Shown here: piece by piece, positions 1 to 10,455 of the stretch
Position numbering within the stretch: position 1 is the first letter of the stretch
Layout of the letters: each line of letters opens with the position of its first letter
Assembly (NCBI RefSeq): GCF_030817075.1
Contig: NZ_JAUSYU010000001.1
Location: 496,001 to 560,000 of the forward strand
DNA from: Arthrobacter sp. V1I9
Lineage (GTDB): Bacteria; Actinomycetota; Actinomycetes; Actinomycetales; Micrococcaceae
Reading direction: 5' to 3'
Length of the DNA: 64,000 nt
Position numbers and translations under genes: made by a program
Notes under the pieces: generated by a model
Seen by the model: the letters and a program-made list of their open reading frames with translations, nothing else
Told to the model about the DNA's origin: nothing
Database searches by the model: none

Positions 1-2
1 AG

Positions 3-1427
3 GCCGGCGCCAGCGTGGACGGCAGGCTGACCGCCCTGGAACTCGATGTCCTGACCAACACCGGCGCGTACGGCAACCATGGCCCGGGCGTGATGTTCCA
101 CGGCTGCGGCGAATCGCTGAGCGTCTACAACTGTGCCAACAAAAAGGTGGACGCCCATGCCATGTACACCCACACGGTTCCGGCCGGGGCGTTTCGCGGC
201 TACGGCCTGAGCCAGATGATTTTCGCCGTCGAGTCCGCCATGGATGAGCTGGCGGCCGGCATCGGCATGGATCCATCCGAGTTCCGCCGCCGGAACATGG
301 TGCGCGAGGGGGACCGCATGCTGTCCACCCAGCCGGAGCCCGAGGAGGATGTGCACTACGGCAGCTACGGGCTGGACCAGTGCCTGAGCCTGGTCGGCGA
401 CGCACTGGCCCGCGGCCGGGAACGCTACCGGGCTGCCGGGATGGATGAGCTCGGCCCCGACTGGCTGACCGGGGAGGGAACCGCCCTGTCCATGATCGAC
501 ACCGTGCCCCCGCGCGGACACTTTGCCCACTCCAGGCTCCGGCTCCTGCCGGACGGGACATACCAGGCCGACGTCGGTACCGCCGAGTTCGGCAACGGCA
601 CCACCACCGTCCATGCCCAACTCGCCGCCACGGCACTGTCAACGAAGGCCACGCAGGTTTCAGTCCGGCAGTCGGACACGGACCTGATCGAGCACGACAC
701 CGGTGCCTTTGGCTCTGCCGGGACAGTGGTGGCCGGAAAGGCCACGCTGGCCGCGGCCGAGGAACTGGCCATCCGGATCCGGGCCTTTGCCGCTGGGACC
801 CACCAGACCCAGGCCTCCGCCTGCGTCCTCGACGGGGACTCGGTAGTCTGCGATGGAACGCCAGTGCCGCTGACGGAACTGGCGCAGGCGGCTGCGGAAG
901 CCGGCGTCGAACTCGCAGCCGAAGGGCGCTGGGGCGGGACGCCCAGGTCCGTGGCGTTCAACGTCCACGGCTTCCGGGTGGCCGTGAACCGGGGAACGGG
1001 CGAGCTGAAGATCCTGCAGAGCGTGCAGGCGGCGGACGCCGGTGTGGTGGTGAATCCGCGCCAGTGCCGCGGGCAGATCGAAGGCGGGATTGCCCAGGCC
1101 ATCGGCGCCGCGTTGTACGAGGAGGTGGTCGTTGACGACGCCGGCCGGGTCACTACTGACATCCTGCGGCAGTACCACATCCCCACCTTTGCGGACGTGC
1201 CGCGCAGCGAGGTGTACTTTGCGGACACCAACGACGAGCTGGGGCCGCTCGGCGCCAAGTCCATGAGCGAAAGCCCCTTCAATCCGGTGGCCCCCGCCCT
1301 GGCGAACGCCATCCGCAACGCCACGGGCGTGCGCTTCGCTTCGTTGCCCATCGCCCGGGACAAGATCTACCTGGGGCTCAAGGAAGCGGGGCTGGTGCCC
1401 AGGCTGGAACCCTCGGCAAGGGGGTAG
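3..1427 (+). CDS. Xanthine dehydrogenase family molybdopterin-binding subunit, 5'-truncated by the window
   Basis: This is the C-terminal part of a large molybdenum-hydroxylase subunit (XdhB/CoxL-type, aldehyde oxidase/xanthine dehydrogenase superfamily), which hydroxylates purines, aldehydes or other heterocycles using a Mo-pterin cofactor. The reading frame is open to the window edge, so the gene starts upstream; the GTG at 15 is probably internal. Visible family motifs are GAFRGYG (a Mo-pterin-contact segment), a GQIEGGIAQAIGAALYEE segment, and near the C-terminus GAKSMSESPFNP, which holds the glutamate at the place of the catalytic Glu. A MocA-like nucleotidyltransferase lies about 2 kb downstream on the other strand and would fit cofactor supply. 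The substrate cannot be told from this fragment; the nearby NCS1 permease and racemase make purine or hydantoin catabolism plausible but unproven. Confidence 0.88.
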   Translation, partial: AGASVDGRLTALELDVLTNTGAYGNHGPGVMFHGCGESLSVYNCANKKVDAHAMYTHTVPAGAFRGYGLSQMIFAVESAMDELAAGIGMDPSEFRRRNMVREGDRMLSTQPEPEEDVHYGSYGLDQCLSLVGDALARGRERYRAAGMDELGPDWLTGEGTALSMIDTVPPRGHFAHSRLRLLPDGTYQADVGTAEFGNGTTTVHAQLAATALSTKATQVSVRQSDTDLIEHDTGAFGSAGTVVAGKATLAAAEELAIRIRAFAAGTHQTQASACVLDGDSVVCDGTPVPLTELAQAAAEAGVELAAEGRWGGTPRSVAFNVHGFRVAVNRGTGELKILQSVQAADAGVVVNPRQCRGQIEGGIAQAIGAALYEEVVVDDAGRVTTDILRQYHIPTFADVPRSEVYFADTNDELGPLGAKSMSESPFNPVAPALANAIRNATGVRFASLPIARDKIYLGLKEAGLVPRLEPSARG

Positions 1428-1511
1428 GGACAGCAGCGTCCCGCAGCAATGAACCGGGCATCGGACCCGTTAAATTCCGGAAGGTGACCGGCCACACCAT
1501 ATAGTCATGGG

Positions 1512-2492
1512 ATGGAACAGCGGATTTTAGGCAAGACCGGACGGAACGTGTCCATCGTGGGGCTGGGCACGTGGCAGCTTGGCGCGGACTGGGGCCACGT
1601 TGACCCGGCCCAGGCGCAGGCCATCCTGGCGGCGTCCGTGGAAGCGGGGGTGAACTTCTTCGACACTGCAGACGTCTACGGTGACGGCAAGAGCGAGCAG
1701 GCCATCGGGAAGTTCCTCGCGGACAACCCCGGCCACGGCGTTACGGTGGCCACCAAGATGGGACGCCGTGTGGACCAGCGGCCGGAGCACTACACCCTTG
1801 CCAACTTCCGCCAGTGGGTGGACCGCTCCCGGAAGAACCTGGGCACCGACACCTTGGACCTGGTCCAGCTGCACTGCCCGCCCACCCCGGTGTTCAGCAG
1901 CGCCGAGGTCTACGACGCCCTGGACACCCTGGTCTCGGAAGGTTCCATCCGCAACTACGGCGTCAGCGTTGAGCGCACCGACGAAGCACTGGAAGCGATC
2001 CGCCACGAGGGTACGTCGTCCGTGCAGATCATCCTGAACGCCTTCCGGCTCAAGCCCCTGGACGAGGTTCTTCCCGCCGCGAAGGCAGCAAACGTGGGGA
2101 TTATCGCCCGCGTGCCGCTCGCCTCCGGACTGCTCTCCGGCAAGTACTCCAAGGAGACCACCTTCGCCGAGAACGACCACCGGAACTACAACCGCAACGG
2201 CGACTCCTTCGACGTCGGCGAGACGTTCTCGGGTGTGGACTACGACCTGGGGCTGAAGGCGGTGGCCGAGTTCGAACAGCTGGTGCCGGCCGGCGCCAGC
2301 ACGGCCCAGGCCGCGATCGCGTGGATCGCCGCGCAGGATGGCGTTACCACCGTGATCCCCGGCGCGCGCAACGTGGAGCAGGCGACGGCGAACGCGGCCG
2401 CCGCTGGTTTCGCTGTTGATGATGACTTCGACGGCGGAGTCCGCTGGATCTACGACCACTACTTCCGCGACGCCATCCACCCGCGCTGGTAG
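1512..2492 (+). CDS. Aldo/keto reductase
   Basis: A 326-residue NAD(P)H-dependent aldo/keto reductase with the expected TIM-barrel length. The catalytic tetrad is visible as D51 and Y56 (in FDTADVYGDGKSE), K82 (in VATKMG) and H121 (in LVQLHCP). The C-terminal cofactor region contains the typical VIPGARNVEQ signature that binds the adenosine phosphate. The subgroup resembles the YajO/Tas-like group of broad-specificity reductases, so the physiological substrate is unknown. It starts 84 bp after the molybdenum hydroxylase and 18 bp before the next gene, so it could be cotranscribed with either. An ATG five bases upstream is out of frame. Confidence 0.9.
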   Translation: MEQRILGKTGRNVSIVGLGTWQLGADWGHVDPAQAQAILAASVEAGVNFFDTADVYGDGKSEQAIGKFLADNPGHGVTVATKMGRRVDQRPEHYTLANFRQWVDRSRKNLGTDTLDLVQLHCPPTPVFSSAEVYDALDTLVSEGSIRNYGVSVERTDEALEAIRHEGTSSVQIILNAFRLKPLDEVLPAAKAANVGIIARVPLASGLLSGKYSKETTFAENDHRNYNRNGDSFDVGETFSGVDYDLGLKAVAEFEQLVPAGASTAQAAIAWIAAQDGVTTVIPGARNVEQATANAAAAGFAVDDDFDGGVRWIYDHYFRDAIHPRW

Positions 2493-2510
2493 CATTCCCC
2501 GCCGGCCCCC

Positions 2511-3158
2511 ATGCCTCGCTCCGTCAGCACCTTCGTGGAGCGGCTCTCCGCTGTGCCTTCGGGGCCGGGGCTCAACAACTTTTTTGACCACCGCGAGCCG
2601 GAAAATGCGGAACGCCGGCGCAACCTGGAGCTCTATCTCGAGGAGGTGCTGGACCGCTCCCCGACGGTGCTGCTGCTCGGCGAGGCCCCGGGATTTCGAG
2701 GCATGAGGATCACCGGAGTTCCCTTCACCAACCGCACCATGTTCCAGGGACCGGCCAACAGCTTCGGCTTGTTCGGGCCGGCAAAGGGGTACGTACTGCC
2801 GGTGGAGGCTGCGGGAGTGGCTGCCGAGCCCACGGCGACGGTGATGTGGGAGGTCCTGGCAGAACTGGAGTTCCTTCCACTGCTCTGGAGTGCGTGCCCC
2901 TGGCATACGCACGTGCCCGGGACGCCGCAGTCCAACCGCACGCCCCGGACTACTGAAGCCAGGCTCGGAGCCCCGTTTTGGCAGGCGCTGACGGAACTCT
3001 TCCGCATCGAAACCGTCGTGGCCGTGGGCAACGTGGCGCACCGCAGCCTGCTTTCCAGCGGTATGGATGTGCCGAAGGTCCGGCATCCTTCGCACGGCGG
3101 GCGGTCCGGCTTCAAGCGCGGACTCGAGCAGCTGCTTATCGGTGGAATGCAGGCTTGA
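2511..3158 (+). CDS. Uracil-DNA glycosylase family protein
   Basis: A 215-residue protein with the uracil-DNA glycosylase superfamily layout. Near residue 60 it has LLLGEAPGFRG, like the GEAPG motif I of families 4/5, and near the C-terminus RHPSHGG, like motif II (HPS). The family removes uracil or related bases from DNA in base excision repair. The iron-sulfur cysteines of family 4 enzymes are not obvious, so it may belong to a divergent group with relaxed specificity. It follows the aldo/keto reductase by 18 bp. Family confidence is good; substrate specificity is not established. Confidence 0.75.
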   Translation: MPRSVSTFVERLSAVPSGPGLNNFFDHREPENAERRRNLELYLEEVLDRSPTVLLLGEAPGFRGMRITGVPFTNRTMFQGPANSFGLFGPAKGYVLPVEAAGVAAEPTATVMWEVLAELEFLPLLWSACPWHTHVPGTPQSNRTPRTTEARLGAPFWQALTELFRIETVVAVGNVAHRSLLSSGMDVPKVRHPSHGGRSGFKRGLEQLLIGGMQA

Positions 3159-3222
3159 AGAATACTGGTCGTCGAATACTTGCCCGGCGGAAATCCGCTG
3201 CCTGCAGGGCAGGTGCGCCACC

Positions 3223-3414
3223 ATGGCGACTGTGGATGCACAACAGCTTTTTCCAGGCTCCCTCGACGAGATCTATGATGCCCTGTCCGCCCGGGTGCTC
3301 GGACTGGGGGACGACATCGTCGAAGAGTTCTCGAGAACCCAAGTAAGTTACGGTGCGGCCCGGAAGCAACGGTGGCTGAACAACCCGCACGCCCTCCATC
3401 AGGATTCTCCGTGA
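3223..3414 (+). pseudogene. Short DUF5655-like fragment
   Basis: A 63-residue reading frame starting MATVDAQQLFPG. Its first 47 residues, especially EIYDALSARVLGLGDD followed by EEFSRTQVSYGAARK, read like the start of the DUF5655 domain (a family often annotated 'predicted transport protein', whose function is not settled). Complete domains are clearly longer, and the last 15 residues no longer resemble the family before the stop, so this looks like a decayed 5' remnant. The frame is open further upstream into the glycosylase gene, but the ATG at 3223 marks where recognisable sequence begins. It could instead be a small intact protein of unknown role. Confidence 0.4.
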
Positions 3415-3476
3415 TCTCGTCGCGTCGACTGCACCCGCGCTGACCTGCCGTGACCGTGCACCTCTTCAGCAGTCTC

Positions 3477-4166
3477 CTAGTCGAGAAGCCGCAACTGGTC
3501 CGGTGAGTCGATGTCCTCACCCGTGGACTGGTCGCTGCAATCCACTTCGTCCACCAGCTCCGGGTGCGACTGCAGGAAGCCGCGCGCCCCGGCGTCGCCG
3601 GTTATGGTGGCGCTCACTGCTTCACGCAGGGAGGCGTCAATGAGCAGCGGATGGCCGCGAAGCAGCTTATCCTGCTTTCCGCTTTGCTCCCCAGCCTCCT
3701 GCCCAGCCTCCTGCGTGGTCGGCCTGCCGCCGTCGGACGTTTGCCGGCGGTGGTAGGCCGCCGCCGTGATCCGCCCCGGCCGATGGAATGCCAGCAGGCG
3801 GCCAACAGTTGCCCGGGTCAGCCCGGGCTGGTCCACGAGCGCGATCAGCAGATGGTCCGCCGGGTCAGCCTCCCGCTCTGCCAGCAGGAACGAGCTGCCC
3901 ATTCCGGTGCGCCAATCCGTGTTGACGGCGATCCGGTAGCGGTCCAGGTCGGCGATGGCGGCCACGTCAGGCGCGCCCGCGCCGAGCACCACCACCACCT
4001 CGCGGCAGCCCCCGTCCAGCAGGGTTCCGGCGATGACCTCCACAAGCGGACGTCCGCGGTACGGCAACATTGCCTTCGGACCCAGCCCAAGGCGGGTACC
4101 CGCTCCGGCCGCCAGGACGATGCCGGTCGTCCGGCGGTCCGGTATGTCCCCACCACTACTGCCCAT
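3477..4166 (-). CDS. Molybdenum cofactor nucleotidyltransferase-like protein (MocA family)
   Basis: A 229-residue NTP-transferase. The N-terminus has the nucleotide-binding signature GIVLAAGAGTRLGLGPKAML, followed by a central LIALVDQPGLT segment in which the aspartate would bind metal and the C-terminal part GHPLLIDASL seen in MocA/MobA-like enzymes. MocA proteins transfer CMP or GMP to the molybdopterin of enzymes such as xanthine dehydrogenase, consistent with the molybdenum-hydroxylase subunit at the window start. Between the core and the GHP motif lies a Gln/Gly/Glu-rich insert (residues about 145-165) encoded partly by a perfect 12-bp tandem duplication. Specificity for CTP or GTP cannot be read from the sequence. 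Confidence 0.82.
   Translation of the reverse strand: MGSSGGDIPDRRTTGIVLAAGAGTRLGLGPKAMLPYRGRPLVEVIAGTLLDGGCREVVVVLGAGAPDVAAIADLDRYRIAVNTDWRTGMGSSFLLAEREADPADHLLIALVDQPGLTRATVGRLLAFHRPGRITAAAYHRRQTSDGGRPTTQEAGQEAGEQSGKQDKLLRGHPLLIDASLREAVSATITGDAGARGFLQSHPELVDEVDCSDQSTGEDIDSPDQLRLLD
3690..3713. repeat. Perfect 12-bp tandem duplication inside the MocA-like gene
   Basis: The unit cccagcctcctg occurs twice without interruption. On the minus strand it encodes the repeat Gln-Glu-Ala-Gly twice (QEAGQEAG) in a low-complexity loop. It looks like a recent slippage expansion that keeps the frame. Confidence 0.85.
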
Positions 4167-4188
4167 AGCTGCACCCTAGATCATGAAT

Positions 4189-4231
4189 GGCAGCCGGCAC
4201 GGTCTCCCCCCCGGAAACCGTCCCGGCTGCC
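4189..4231 (-). terminator. Strong hairpin downstream of aceE
   Basis: The arms GGCAGCCGG and CCGGCTGCC, followed inwards by ACGGT and ACCGT after one mismatch, form a roughly 15-pair GC-rich stem just past the aceE stop. There is no T-run, which is usual in high-GC actinobacteria. It could also protect the 3' end of the messenger. Confidence 0.6.
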
Positions 4232-4248
4232 GGCATATCGGGCAGGGG

Positions 4249-6991
<2,743 letters not shown>

Positions 6992-7020
6992 GGGAGCCTC
7001 TTTTCGTCGTTGAATGGCCC

Positions 7021-7045
7021 ATGTTTTCGTATTGTGAGAAAACAT
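7021..7045. promoter_or_regulatory. 25-bp perfect inverted repeat in the aceE leader
   Basis: Arms ATGTTTTC (7021-7028) and GAAAACAT (7038-7045) are perfectly complementary around a 9-bp centre. It lies just downstream of the predicted aceE transcription start and 30 bp before the start codon, so it could be a repressor operator or an RNA hairpin. The AT-rich arms stand out in this GC-rich chromosome. The cognate regulator is unknown. Confidence 0.55.
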
Positions 7046-7057
7046 TCTTGTCTTATG

Positions 7058-7087
7058 AGATTAGGCAAGCAGGCGGGAGGTGGTCAA
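7058..7087 (-). promoter_or_regulatory. Predicted aceE promoter
   Basis: On the minus strand TTGACC (7082-7087) and TAATCT (7058-7063) are separated by 18 bp, a good housekeeping-sigma match. It predicts a start near 7051 and a leader of about 60 nt containing the 25-bp palindrome. Confidence 0.55.
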
Positions 7088-7168
7088 TATGGAGCGGTCC
7101 GCTGGGTTCCCGGGGCGCGGAACGGCTACCTTCCAACCGATTGTGACCGACGGTCATTCATCCGCTCC

Positions 7169-7197
7169 TTGACCGGAGGTGACGTGGGTCATACCCT
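7169..7197 (+). promoter_or_regulatory. Predicted promoter of the NCS1 permease gene, with a Crp-like site in the spacer
   Basis: TTGACC (7169-7174) and TACCCT (7192-7197) are exactly 17 bp apart, giving a leader of about 95 nt. The sequence GGTGA-N6-TCATA (7178-7193) overlaps the spacer and the start of the -10 box; it matches the Crp/GlxR consensus TGTGA-N6-TCACA with two mismatches, so a role for the regulator encoded at 27173-27850 is possible but weakly supported. The rest of the 7046-7298 intergenic region shows nothing else clear. Confidence 0.45.
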
Positions 7198-7298
7198 TAT
7201 TTCACCATTCAATATCTCAATTCCGCACTGTGGAATAGCAGAAACGGCCTTTCGAGCCGGCCTCACCACGGCGGAATCCTCCCAGAATTGAGACACCT

Positions 7299-8867
7299 AT
7301 GCAGACCCCTCCACCGGTCGGTGTTGACGCGGCAACAGATCTGACAGCGCCGTCAGTTACCGCCGCCCACCCGTCCCTGAGCGTTGACGCCCTGTGCGAA
7401 TCGGCAAGCGCCGCATCTGGCCAGGCCATCAGCCCCACCCTTTATAACGTAGATCTCGCACCCACCAAGCGGGCCGGGCGCAGCTGGTCCGGTTACAGCA
7501 TCTTCACCCTGTGGGCCAACGACGTGCACAGCCTGGGCAATTACGCCTTTGCCATCGGGCTCTTTGCCTTGGGCCTGGGTGGATGGCAGATCCTGATGGC
7601 CCTCGGAATCGGTGCAGCATTGCTGTTCGGCCTCCTCAACCTCTCCGGCTTCATGGGCGTGAAGACCGGTGTTCCCTTTCCGGTGATGAGCCGGATCAGC
7701 TTCGGAATCAGGGGCGCGCAGATCGCCGCCCTCCTGCGCGGAGCGGTGGCTATCGCCTGGTTCGGCATCCAGACCTACCTTGCGTCCGTCGTCTTCCGCG
7801 TCATGATCGTGGCAATGTTTCCGCCCCTTGCCGCCATGGATAAGGACTCCGTCCTCGGACTGTCCACGCTGGGCTGGATCGCGTTCATCATCCTCTGGGT
7901 CGTCCAGTTGGTGATTGTCAGCTTCGGCATGGAGATGATCCGCAAATACGAGGCGTTTGCGGGCCCGGTCATCCTGGCCACCATGGCAGCCATCGCTGTC
8001 TGGATCTTCATCGAGGCCGGCGGCGCCATCGCCTGGTCCTCCAACAACGCCCTGGAAGGGCCCGAAATGTGGCTCACCATCTTCGCCGGCGGCTCACTGT
8101 GGGTCTCCATCTATGGCACCTTCGTCCTGAACTTTTGCGACTTCACCCGCTCAGCGGTATCCAAAAAGGCAGTGGTTCGGGGCAACTTCTGGGGCATCCC
8201 CATCAACATGCTGGTCTTCGGCGCCATCGTCGTCGTGATGGCCGGAGGGCAGTTCAAGATCAACGGCACCATCATCGAAAGTCCCTCGGACATTGTCCAG
8301 ACCATTCCCAATACAGTTTTCCTGGTGCTGGCCTGCCTCGCCCTGCTGATCCTCACCATCGCGGTCAACCTCATGGCCAACTTCGTGGCGCCCGTCTATG
8401 CCCTGACCAACCTGTTTCCCCGGAAACTGAACTTCCGTAAAGCGGCCATTGTCAGCGCCGTCATCGGCCTGGTCATCCTGCCCTGGAACCTCTACAACAA
8501 CCCCGTGGTCATTGTGTACTTCCTAGGCGGCCTCGGCGCGCTGCTCGGCCCGCTGTTCGGCGTGGTTATGGCGGACTACTGGCTGATCCGCCGCGGCAAG
8601 GTCAACGTTCCCGAGCTGTACACCGCCTCCCCGGCCGGAGCCTATTACTACAGGAACGGCGTCAACCCGCGGGCGATCGTCGCCATGGTGCCGGCCGCCG
8701 TCGTCGCTCTCCTCATTGCCTTCGTCCCGGGGCTGGCAGCAGCGGCACCCTTCGCATGGTTCTTCGCGGCAGGGATCGCCGCCGTGGTGTATTTCTTCAT
8801 CGCGGACCGCTCGCAGCGGCTGGAAGACCGCGACGGCGAGGCCATCGCCGTCGCCAGCACCCACTGA
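7299..8867 (+). CDS. NCS1-family nucleobase/allantoin/hydantoin permease
   Basis: A 522-residue multi-pass membrane protein of the nucleobase:cation symporter-1 family (Mhp1, PucI, CodB relatives), which import purines, allantoin or hydantoins with Na+ or H+. The conserved N-terminal motif NVDLAPTKRAGRSW precedes about twelve hydrophobic helices; the first contains SIFTLWANDVHSLGNYAFA, matching the family's substrate-site helix. The cytoplasmic tail before helix 1 is about 60 residues and of low complexity. The next gene, 14 bp downstream, is an Asp/Glu/hydantoin-type racemase, so a hydantoin or ureide substrate is favoured. Exact specificity needs testing. Confidence 0.88.
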   Translation: MQTPPPVGVDAATDLTAPSVTAAHPSLSVDALCESASAASGQAISPTLYNVDLAPTKRAGRSWSGYSIFTLWANDVHSLGNYAFAIGLFALGLGGWQILMALGIGAALLFGLLNLSGFMGVKTGVPFPVMSRISFGIRGAQIAALLRGAVAIAWFGIQTYLASVVFRVMIVAMFPPLAAMDKDSVLGLSTLGWIAFIILWVVQLVIVSFGMEMIRKYEAFAGPVILATMAAIAVWIFIEAGGAIAWSSNNALEGPEMWLTIFAGGSLWVSIYGTFVLNFCDFTRSAVSKKAVVRGNFWGIPINMLVFGAIVVVMAGGQFKINGTIIESPSDIVQTIPNTVFLVLACLALLILTIAVNLMANFVAPVYALTNLFPRKLNFRKAAIVSAVIGLVILPWNLYNNPVVIVYFLGGLGALLGPLFGVVMADYWLIRRGKVNVPELYTASPAGAYYYRNGVNPRAIVAMVPAAVVALLIAFVPGLAAAAPFAWFFAAGIAAVVYFFIADRSQRLEDRDGEAIAVASTH

Positions 8868-8881
8868 GGGAGGAAACCCCA

Positions 8882-9625
8882 ATGCGCATACTCGTAGCGA
8901 ACGTCAACACCACCGCGTCCATGACGGACTCCATCGCCGCCCAGGCCCGCAGCATCGCTGCTCCCGGTACGGAAATCGTCGGGATAACGCCGCGGTTCGG
9001 CGCCGACTCCTGTGAAGGAAACTTTGAAAGCTACCTGGCGGCCATCGCCGTGATGGACGCCGTGACCCGTTACCCGGAACCGTTCGACGCCGTGATCCAG
9101 GCAGGATACGGCGAGCATGGACGCGAGGGGCTGCAGGAGTTGCTGGACGTTCCGGTGGTGGACATCACCGAGGCAGCGGCCAGCACCGCCATGTTCCTGG
9201 GCCACAAGTACTCGGTGGTCACCACCTTGGACCGGACCGTCCCGCTCATCGAGGACCGGCTCAAGCTTGCCGGCCTGGACGCACGTTGTGCGTCGGTCCG
9301 GGCCAGCGGCATGGCCGTCCTGGAACTTGAGGAGGATCCTGAGCGTGCGGTGGAAGCCATCATCGGCCAGGCGATGCTGGCCGTATCCCAGGACAAAGCT
9401 GAGGTGATTGTGCTTGGCTGTGGCGGCATGGCCGGCCTTGATGAGCAGATCCGGCAGCGTGCGGGCGTCCCGGTGGTGGACGGGGTTGCGTCTGCCGTGG
9501 CCATCGCCGAATCCCTGGTCCGCATGCGGCTGTCCACCTCCAAAGTCCGGACCTACGCTGCGCCGCGGCCCAAGACCGTCGTAGGCTGGCCGCTGAACAA
9601 CACAGGGGTGCCGGCTGCGCTGTAG
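8882..9625 (+). CDS. Asp/Glu/hydantoin racemase family protein lacking the first catalytic cysteine
   Basis: A 247-residue protein of the Asp/Glu/hydantoin racemase superfamily. The start is the ATG at 8882, 9 bp after GGAGG; reading further upstream would overlap the permease. Its N-terminus MRILVANVNTTASMTDSIA is typical of hydantoin racemases. These enzymes use two cysteines as opposed acid/base groups. The second is present (C180 in VLGCGGMAGL), but the first site reads VIQAGYGEHG, with Gly75 where Cys is usual in the AxFGDPGL-like motif. It may therefore be a decarboxylase-like or otherwise altered member rather than a classical racemase. The upstream permease suggests a hydantoin or allantoin-derived substrate. 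Confidence 0.8.
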   Translation: MRILVANVNTTASMTDSIAAQARSIAAPGTEIVGITPRFGADSCEGNFESYLAAIAVMDAVTRYPEPFDAVIQAGYGEHGREGLQELLDVPVVDITEAAASTAMFLGHKYSVVTTLDRTVPLIEDRLKLAGLDARCASVRASGMAVLELEEDPERAVEAIIGQAMLAVSQDKAEVIVLGCGGMAGLDEQIRQRAGVPVVDGVASAVAIAESLVRMRLSTSKVRTYAAPRPKTVVGWPLNNTGVPAAL

Positions 9626-9635
9626 CCGGCACCCC
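9605..9635 (+). terminator. 12-bp perfect hairpin overlapping the racemase stop codon
   Basis: GGGGTGCCGGCT (9605-9616) and AGCCGGCACCCC (9624-9635) pair perfectly around a 7-nt loop that includes the first base of the TAG stop. There is no T-run. It may end or stabilise the permease-racemase messenger. Confidence 0.55.
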
Positions 9636-9683
9636 TCCCGGCAGGGCAAAGTACCGTGCAGCCCTCGGCAACAGGAGAAGAGT

Positions 9684-10448
9684 TTGAATCAACCCCAGCA
9701 TCCGGGGCGGCGAGTCGCCGTGGTCACCGGTGCCGGCTCCGGCATTGGCCGGGCGGTGGTCCGCCTCCTCCTGGCCGATGGCTACGCCGTTGCCCTCGCC
9801 GGGCGGCGCGAGGCGCAACTGGTGGAGACGGCAGGCGGTCATGAGCACGCGCTACCGATGGCCTGCGACGTCACCCGGCCCGACGACGTCGAGCATCTTT
9901 TCGAGGCGGTTCGCCAGCGATGGGGCCGGGTGGACCTCCTGTTCAACAACGCCGGGGTGTTCGGGCCGGCGGCGGGTGTGGATGAGATCTCGCTGGCAGA
10001 CTGGGACGCCGTTGTTGCGGTCAACCTGACCGGATCCATGCTGTGTGCTGCGGCCGCCGTCCGGGCGATGAAGGCGCAGGATCCGCAGGGCGGGCGGATC
10101 ATCAACAACGGCTCCATCTCAGCGCACTCACCCCGGCCCCGGACGGTGGCCTACGCCGTCACCAAGCACGCCATGACCGGCCTGACCAAGAGCATCGAGC
10201 TGGACGGGCGGGGCTTCGGGATCACGTGCGGGCAGATCGACATAGGCAACACGGCCACGGAGATCATGGACACCATCGGCGTCGGGGCGGGTGCGCTCCA
10301 AGCTGACGGAAGCCGCCGGGTGGAACCCACTTTTCCTGTGGAGGATGCTGCCCGCGCGGTGCTGATGATCGCCAACATGCCGCCGACGGCCAGTGTCGGA
10401 TCAGTAGTTGTGACCGCTGCGGGCATGCCGTTCATCGGCCGCGGCTGA
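9684..10448 (+). CDS. SDR family oxidoreductase
   Basis: A 254-residue classical short-chain dehydrogenase/reductase. The N-terminal Rossmann glycine motif is TGAGSGIG, followed by NNAG, the catalytic serine in NNGSISAHS, and the YxxxK pair in YAVTKH. An arginine pair after the second strand (AGRREA) hints at NADP(H) preference. The TTG start at 9684 is supported by AGGAG 6 bp upstream. It lies about 60 bp after the racemase and beyond the hairpin, so it may have its own transcript. Substrate unknown. Confidence 0.9.
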   Translation: MNQPQHPGRRVAVVTGAGSGIGRAVVRLLLADGYAVALAGRREAQLVETAGGHEHALPMACDVTRPDDVEHLFEAVRQRWGRVDLLFNNAGVFGPAAGVDEISLADWDAVVAVNLTGSMLCAAAAVRAMKAQDPQGGRIINNGSISAHSPRPRTVAYAVTKHAMTGLTKSIELDGRGFGITCGQIDIGNTATEIMDTIGVGAGALQADGSRRVEPTFPVEDAARAVLMIANMPPTASVGSVVVTAAGMPFIGRG

Positions 10449-10455
10449 GCAGCAG

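Noticed and set aside
1527..3224. 565-codon minus-strand open frame
   Set aside because: Antisense to the aldo/keto reductase and glycosylase genes, Arg/Gly/His-rich with no motifs; typical of long spurious frames in high-GC DNA.
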